64,000 bases of DNA from Nepenthes gracilis (Eukaryota > Streptophyta > Magnoliopsida > Caryophyllales > Nepenthaceae): assembly GCA_033239525.1 (NCBI GenBank), contig BSYO01000038.1, forward strand, positions 12,217,041 through 12,281,040, written 5' to 3'. The notes under the pieces are model-generated. The model saw nothing but the letters and a program-made list of their open reading frames with translations, did not search any database and had not been told where the DNA came from. This document shows, in pieces, positions 58,001-64,000 of this stretch (positions are counted from its first letter, which is position 1; every line of letters begins with the position of its first letter). The translations under genes were made by a program, and so were the position numbers.

Positions 58001-58350
58001 CACCTTTTTTATTTTCTTCATCTCCTATCCTCTCTCCTCTCCCGTTCTCTCAATCTTTCCTTTTCTTTCATCTCTTTTGTCTTCCTCGTCTGCCCTTTAT
58101 TTTCTCATTTAATTAGCCGCTGTCGGCCTTTCTCTTTCCCTGACTGACCATTTCTTTGTCGTCTGTAAATATTCGATAATTTTCTCATTTTGGGGCATCC
58201 AAATAGTAGAGAAGAGAAAGTAAGGCCGAGCTATTGTTTTTGTTGCCATCGTAGCCGTTAATTGGTGAAGAAGGGAGTGTCGCCATGATTGTTCGAAACA
58301 TTCACCGTTACTAACACTTACCATTGCTACAGTGTCGTCACAAAGTAGGT
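58000..58350 (+). promoter_or_regulatory. Possible promoter / 5'-UTR exon upstream of the PITP-like fragment
   Basis: A C/T-rich tract (58005-58140), typical of plant 5' UTRs, is followed by about 200 bp and then a good donor, AG|GTAAGTG at about 58350. It could be the leader exon of the PITP-like gene whose exons appear at 59966, but the coding exons that should lie between are not visible. Weak, by pattern only. The stretch 58351-59965 shows nothing coding that I can name. Confidence 0.25.
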
Positions 58351-59359
58351 AAGTGATTCTCATATTTTACCTAATTTGTCCGCAAGCGATTTCCTTTATT
58401 TTGCTTGGCATCTATTATTGCAAGTAATTTCTCTTATGGTTACTATCTCGTCTCTTACAAGTAAAACTCTTTTCATTTGAAAATAATCTTTTATTATTTA
58501 GATACAAATTTGCTTTTTCTCTATTAAATTTCATTGATCCTGTTAAATCTGAGATATATGTGTAACGATTTATGAGGAAATCATTATAAAAGAAAAATTT
58601 GGGGAAAAGTAGGGCATCAGGCTTTGTCGAACTTTCGGCTATTGTCACAGTAAATAATGAATTTGGGAACCGAATAGAAAATGTAGAATAAGGATGACCT
58701 CGAATATACGCATAATGGTATATGTGGATAGGAAAATTTTTAGATTTCATATATATATATATATACTTGCTTTGTTGGAAATAGTATACAAAGTGTGTAT
58801 ATAGTTATGACGATATGGTAATATTAAATATTTGAATATTTGTGAATATTGATATGTGTACTATATGTACATGCATATGTGGAAGGATAAAGGGTAAGGA
58901 TTGATCTTTATCATCATTATTATTAAGGTGTAAAATTATTATTGTTGCTCTTCAAATGTCAATTTTGCAAGGGTTGTCATTTGGTTTGGAAAGGTTGAAA
59001 ACATTGATAAATAATTATACTCTATCTATGAGTGATCCAACACATGTATCAATTGTGTGATATTGAATGCATGAATATGAGATTATTCCCACTTTTCTCC
59101 ACCAAACACTTTCCATGCCCCTTGTGACTCACTTAGCAGAACACAATCCACCAAGCCACCATCACGAATGCAAACCACCGAGTTCTTCTTTGATGACCAA
59201 CTATGACCTTTCAATGCCACTGAAAATCTTCCTCCTCTGCAACTCCATCAAGTGATCATCCAAGGAGTAACAGTACTAATCAAACCAATAACATATTAGT
59301 CTAATCCAAAAAGTGAAGATTCACTATCTAATGCGTTTTCCATTTCAGTACAACATAAC

Positions 59360-59401
59360 CCCACCTTGACAGGGACAATGCTTGTTGTTGGTCAAGGTGG
59401 G
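59360..59401. repeat. Short inverted repeat (hairpin)
   Basis: CCCACCTTGAC (59360-59370) and GTCAAGGTGGG (59391-59401) are perfect 11-bp arms around a 20-base loop. No role known. Confidence 0.6.
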
Positions 59402-59965
59402 TCATGCCCCTTTAAAAGTTTGAGAACTATATATATAGTCACATCTTTTTAGTTTAGGATAAATAATTAGGCTTGAAATGTAAGATAATTGTTCAAGTCA
59501 ATGACTTTTTAATGTTATGATTTCAACCATTCATCTCATATCTATTTTGTGAGATTCATTATTTTCATATCCTTACTTAAAATCTCTCATTATTTTATTT
59601 CCTCAATAGAAATATCAGCAATTTTGTGGGTCGGTCTAAAAGACAATATCCTCGTGACTAAAAAGTCAGAAATTGATGCAGTTCTCTATATATTTGTTAA
59701 AATTGGGCTACCTATTCTAGTTTTTATGGGTGAATACTTAGTAAAATTGAAATCAAGATTGATCTTGGTTTGCTAAGTTTCACTAAAGTTAGCTCAAATG
59801 AACTTCCAATAGAGTCGTAGAGCTTGCGTATTTAGCTCATTTAATTGCTTATGTTATTTTAAGATTGTACTAATTTGTTATTTAATTCTTATATATTCTA
59901 ATTTAGAAACTTATATCTCTTTTCCTTGTACTCTTCTATGTTTGAGATTTGTTAGGTACTTACAG

Positions 59966-61427
59966 GAGCAATGCTATCCAGTTATGACAGCATACAAGTT
60001 GGTAACAGTGGATACGCCATACTGGGGCTTTGGCAAAAAATTTGAACAAACTTTGATTGCAATATACTTATTACTTTCTGTGTATACTTTATATATTACG
60101 TTATTAGTTATATTAAACAATCTGGCTCCAAATTTTATATCATCTTGAGTCTTTGAGACCTCACTTGATACCTTAAAGTTTTTGATCAGCTATTTTTACA
60201 TGATTGATTAGGAAAATTTTTTGATCAAGAGTTTGCCCCTTCAATAAGAAATAGAAGTACAAGAAGTGGAAAAAATTAGACGGAGCTAGGGAAAAAAGAT
60301 GACACACACTTAGATAAAGACACATGGTGAAAAGTTAAACCAAAAAGGGTACAATTCATACTAAGGGTCGAAGGCACTTTGTACTAGTCAGCGAAGCCCT
60401 CCTCTCAACCAAAGCTGGTAGGTGGTGGGGTGCTAAGAGTCTGCCAGATGTGATGCCCCTCCAAATCCACCTGCTGTTCAATACTAAAAAAAAGTAGAAC
60501 ATGGACTTACGATGTAAACCATGGATATAAATATTGGTCGACATATATCGATATCGGGACTCTTCCAATACTGATATTTTTTGATAGAGCGACAATATCG
60601 TAATATATTTCTATATTAGTTGACAAGCTAATAGATCTGCTAATATAATTTAGGCATCGGTCAATACGATTCTATTAACTTATAATTTTTAGAGAATTTG
60701 TTCTATCTAATATATTCGATACTAATATGTATAGCTTGATTTATTCGATATCAATACGAGTATGATTAATATCGATACCAACACCGATACTAATATTTTG
60801 ATCCATGCTATAAATTGATATTTCATGGCTTAAAGAAACTAATGCTCAAACAAGTTTTCTATCTGTACACCATTTAGAATTACTTGCAGTTTATTAGTGA
60901 GCTCTATTGGCATTTTGAACCTAAGGAAGGTAACATACGGAGGACAAGTAGGCCTGGTTTCTTTCTAGGCTTTGGTTGCAATTGTTCTAAATTAAAATTC
61001 TACAAAGGCAATAAAATAGCTGAGCATAATGAGTATTCATTGTTTATCAAATGAAATCTTTGTAGTTATGTTGAAGTTGAGAGTAGAAATGTACTAAAAG
61101 CTTGATTTTATGAATCATAGCCTCAATCAGTATATGCTATATTTGTTCAATTCATTTATGAATTGAAAACTTGAACATGAACATGAACATGAGTGCTGAT
61201 GTTTTGCACATTTTCTTCTGCAGGGTGAAAGGGCTCTTTTCCTAGAAACCGAGAGGAGTTGTTTTGCTTGGATCAACGAATGGTTTGGGATCAAGTTAGA
61301 ACAGCTACGTGAGCTTGAACAACAGAATTATTCCATGTCGAATAAGGGGTATTTTGACAGTGTAAGTGTGTATGGGGGGAAGGTTGAATGTTTTACTTGC
61401 GAGGTGATAGGGGCCTCGCGAGGCTAA
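59966..61427 (+). pseudogene. Phosphatidylinositol transfer protein-like gene, last two exons
   Basis: Two exons show the C-terminal region of class I PITPs, cytosolic lipid-exchange proteins. The first, 59966 to about 60058, reads MTAYKLVTVDTPYWGFGKKF after a clean acceptor (TTACAG). The second, 61224-61427, reads GERALFLETERSCFAWINEW, then FGIKLEQLRELEQQ, and ends at TAA. This parallels the animal PITP order 'CAYKLVTVKFKWWGL...FCWxDKW...T/M-RxxE'. Acceptors are good, but the first exon lacks a GT donor where one is needed (GCAATATAC; a GC donor at 60059 is possible). No upstream PITP exon is seen in this window, so I call it a fragment, probably a pseudogene. A GT at 61362 could also be a donor, giving a different 3' end. 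Confidence 0.68.
60521..60806. mobile_element. Small inverted-repeat (MITE-like) element in the PITP-like intron
   Basis: The ends ATGGATATAAATATTGGT and ACTAATATTTTGATCCAT are imperfect inverted copies. The 286-bp interior is filled with 'atatcgatatcg' and 'ccgatac' type words. There is no coding capacity, and I could not see a clear target duplication, so the element class is open. The neighbouring intron part, 60059-60520, and 60807-61223 hold nothing else I can name. Confidence 0.45.
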
Positions 61428-62408
61428 ATGTTTCAAGATGATTGGATACAATTTCTGTACGTGAAAGCTATCTAAATTTGTGATGATTGTAGTTATCGTA
61501 TTATCACAGTAAGATAGTGGTTTCATTATGTCATCTGTACTTGTAAGGTATAATTTTCTTTTTAGTTGTTTATTACAACTATTTCGGAGTTCATTATTGA
61601 AAAATTTTGTAACTTTTGAAATGTTGAAAATTAAAAATTAGGGGCCTTTTGTACCCTTCCCTACCTACCCACAGCTATACCTCTTCTCTTCTCCTTTCCC
61701 CAACACTTCCCTGCCTCTGACCTATATGGACTAGTTTGCTGTGCCGATGAGAATTGCAATGTGTTAGGGCTGCCCATGACCCTTTTTTGGAGTGGCAAAT
61801 CGAACCCATTTTATTGAAATAAGCGTCAAAAGACTCACTGATACAATTGTATGTGATGTTATTTCTTATTTGATGTGTTGTTCTCTTTGTGCTTTTTTTT
61901 TTATTTGAGGAATCGGATGGCAGATTCATACTAAGCTTAACTTTGGTTATCATTTAAGAACATCAATAGCACTTGTTAATTACAAATTACACTGATTCTA
62001 TTGCTGTATATTTTGAGACGTTTAGTAGTTAAGCTAAGAAGCAATTCTATAACTATGATGCATTTAAAATTCAATAAAATTGAGTTAATATATATGGATA
62101 TAGATATCTAATGGACTAATATGGATATTTCTGAAGTCATATGGGAAGACTCTTAATTCATTTGTATGTAATTTTCTTCATTCCATTTGCGAGGTAAAAT
62201 TGTTAAGGGGAGGGTAGGTATTACATAAAGATGACAGTATACTCCCATAATCAGACAACAATCAAGAGGCAATTAATAGTAGATGAAAACAATGGAGGAG
62301 TAATATTGTTAATTATCTCTTTTATGATTTTACCCGTCCATTTACAAGTTCTTTCTCGGATTTTGTATTCGTGAATTGTTGAGTATTCTTCGACTTCTAA
62401 TTCTTTCG
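61428..62408. other. Intergenic DNA downstream of the PITP-like fragment
   Basis: AT-rich with no gene recognised. If the fragment is transcribed, its 3' UTR would lie in the first few hundred bases. Confidence 0.45.
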
Positions 62409-62413
62409 ATGAC

Positions 62414-63432
62414 TGATGGGTCCATGAATAAAATGGGTCAATCTAGTTGTGGTGAGGGGTGGATCCGATGGCCAACCCATTAGCTAGTAAGACCCAATGC
62501 AAAAGCAAAGCCCAGAGGTTGTTCGTACAGCCCATATACTATACACGGACCCATGGGGAACCAATGGTCCAGCCTCAGGGGTAGCCTCTATGACTTCACT
62601 AATCGTAGTGAAGTCAATCCATCTTTACAATTGCAGCGTGGCAGTGCGGCAATGTAGAAGATGCCGGTACAGCAGGTCTCAACCAATGGAGTTGGTAGTC
62701 AACTGTGGGAAATCGCCGTACCCGCCAACCAATGGTAGCCAACCAACCCAAGCAAGGGGAGATCTAGCCCTTGTCGGCCACCACCAACCATGGTTGTATC
62801 AACATCACAATACGACATCTGACATGAAGGCTCTTGTCAATGCCCAGGAGTCGGCAAATCCCTGAGGAATATTTGTCATCAGTCTTGGGGCCAAAGCCCT
62901 CTCTACAAGGCATTATATACCCCTCATCATCCGTAGGAGGGGGAAGGCAACTATCAGTAGACAAAACTGCCCACGAGCAAGGTTCACAGAATGAAGGAAA
63001 GAACCCACACTCTTCTCTAGTGTAGTTTTTTCCCCAATAATCAGCCACTCCCTGATGAGTACAATTCGAATGAGCCACCGATCGCGTGCAATAATAAAGC
63101 AGCCCAGTCCTCCTACATCTCCAAGTCGCCCCCACACTGGGCATACATTCAGGAGCTAGTCCTCCTCTCACATCCCCCACTCACGTGCAATCCTACATTA
63201 TTTACTATTCTCCTTACTTTTTTCTATTTTCTTGAAAATATTTCTGATTTGAATGTTGGAAGATAAATCGGAAAGTGAATCCTGCTAATCCTTTGACCTC
63301 CTATTTGTAATTTGTGGCACGCATATTCCAAATTAACAGTAATGGAGACCAGACCTCCTCCAACTTGACCCGTAGTGAAAAATCAAAATGCTCCCTAATC
63401 CTTTTCATAACCTAAGAATCAGGGACGCATCA
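62414..63432 (+). mobile_element. Solo LTR of a Tat-like gypsy element
   Basis: 1,019 bp starting TGATGGGTCC and ending GACGCATCA, the same terminal words as the gypsy-1 LTR, with a perfect 5-bp duplication ATGAC (62409-62413 and 63433-63437). It is GC-richer than its surroundings and has 'gggcccat'-type words. 'cattatatacccc' at about 62911 is a good TATA candidate on the plus strand. No internal region is present, so it is a recombination product. The interior is not obviously alignable to gypsy-1, so it belongs to another family of the same group. The 138-codon frame on its minus strand (63180-62764) is probably LTR sequence read by chance. Confidence 0.72.
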
Positions 63433-63437
63433 ATGAC

Positions 63438-64000
63438 AAAATCAAACTGTTCAGGGATCAAATAGTTTTTAAAATGTAGAAAATTTTCATTTAAGTGAAG
63501 CATAGGAATTTTTGGCTTAATCAATGGCTAATATGCTGAACCAATCAATTGTTATTGTTTAACTTCATTTGGATTGATGTAATGGCAGCTGATGAATATG
63601 AGAGGCATAACAGAATCAGATGAAAAATTTGGTGAAACAGTTATGTTGTTGTGGCTATGAAGATGTATTAGATGTCAGCAACTTCTGTTGCTGTGCAAAC
63701 TGTAGTAGTTGCTGAACCTCAATGTGCATTCGCTGCCTTGCTGTGATATATAAAGTATGACACTAACAGTAGCAATGTGTTTAATCAGATCTGTACAAAT
63801 AGGAATGGCAGAGAACTAAACTAATTCATTACATGATTTGCAAAGCTTCTATAACACTTGCTGATTTATTTTGCCGATGAGCTAAACAGGGGGCTGCTGT
63901 GAATGACTTGCAGCATTGGTTGAATCTGTTTGCTGATTCCCAATATTGCTTTACTGAATCAAGTGAACAACCGATGCATTATATTATTTTGTGCAGCTAT
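63438..64000. other. Right edge, no gene recognised
   Basis: AT-rich sequence without motif, splice-supported frame or repeat that I can name. Confidence 0.5.

Noticed and set aside
62764..63180. 138-codon Cys-containing minus-strand frame
   Set aside because: It lies wholly inside a solo LTR with a perfect target duplication; no domain recognised.

Overview
The window is nuclear DNA of a flowering plant (species not identifiable by eye). It has spliced genes with GT-AG introns, plant-specific protein families (an ARID-HMG protein and a SKU5-like multicopper oxidase relative), and many plant LTR retrotransposons. By my boundary calls LTR-element sequence fills about 78 % of the 64 kb. No tRNA, rRNA, CRISPR array or bacterial-type operon was seen.

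Layout. (1) 1-489: tail of a copia-type LTR cut by the window edge. (2) 538-34094: one dead SKU5-similar (SKS) gene whose pieces lie at 538-852, 1736-1789, 21737-22065, 22546-22683 and 34006-34094. (3) 1790-21736: Tork/Tnt1-like copia element 'copia-1', inserted in an SKS exon (duplication TAAGG). It holds a 2.9-kb solo LTR 'X' (GAAGA/GTAGA), which holds an 11.2-kb Tat-lineage Ty3/gypsy element 'gypsy-1' (ACCTT). (4) 22684-34005: a decayed AT-rich copia element 'copia-2', inserted in the last SKS exon. It carries a TRIM (CAGTG) in its 5' LTR and a 5'-truncated gypsy copy 'gypsy-2'. (5) 34231-39744: 'copia-3'. (6) 41647-44258: the one apparently intact host gene, a six-exon ARID plus HMG-box protein of 331 aa. 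(7) 45359-56911: 'copia-4' (ATTGA) with the related 'copia-5' (48148-53869, CTATG) inside it. (8) 56917-64000: AT-rich DNA with the last two recognisable exons of a phosphatidylinositol-transfer-protein-like gene (59966-61427), a small inverted-repeat element, and a Tat-like solo LTR (62414-63432, ATGAC).

How it fits together. Target-site duplications and frame continuity across empty sites give a relative history: SKS gene, then copia-1, then X, then gypsy-1; and SKS gene, then copia-2, then TRIM or gypsy-2. Every element pol region I read carries stops or frameshifts, and two copia reverse transcriptases have altered YVDD boxes. The most notable signals are a GGTCAAC/GTTGACC dyad module found in both copia and gypsy LTRs, and an antisense gene whose protein sequence is conserved between the two gypsy copies. 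Boundaries were read by eye; homology calls rest on recalled family motifs, not on a database search.
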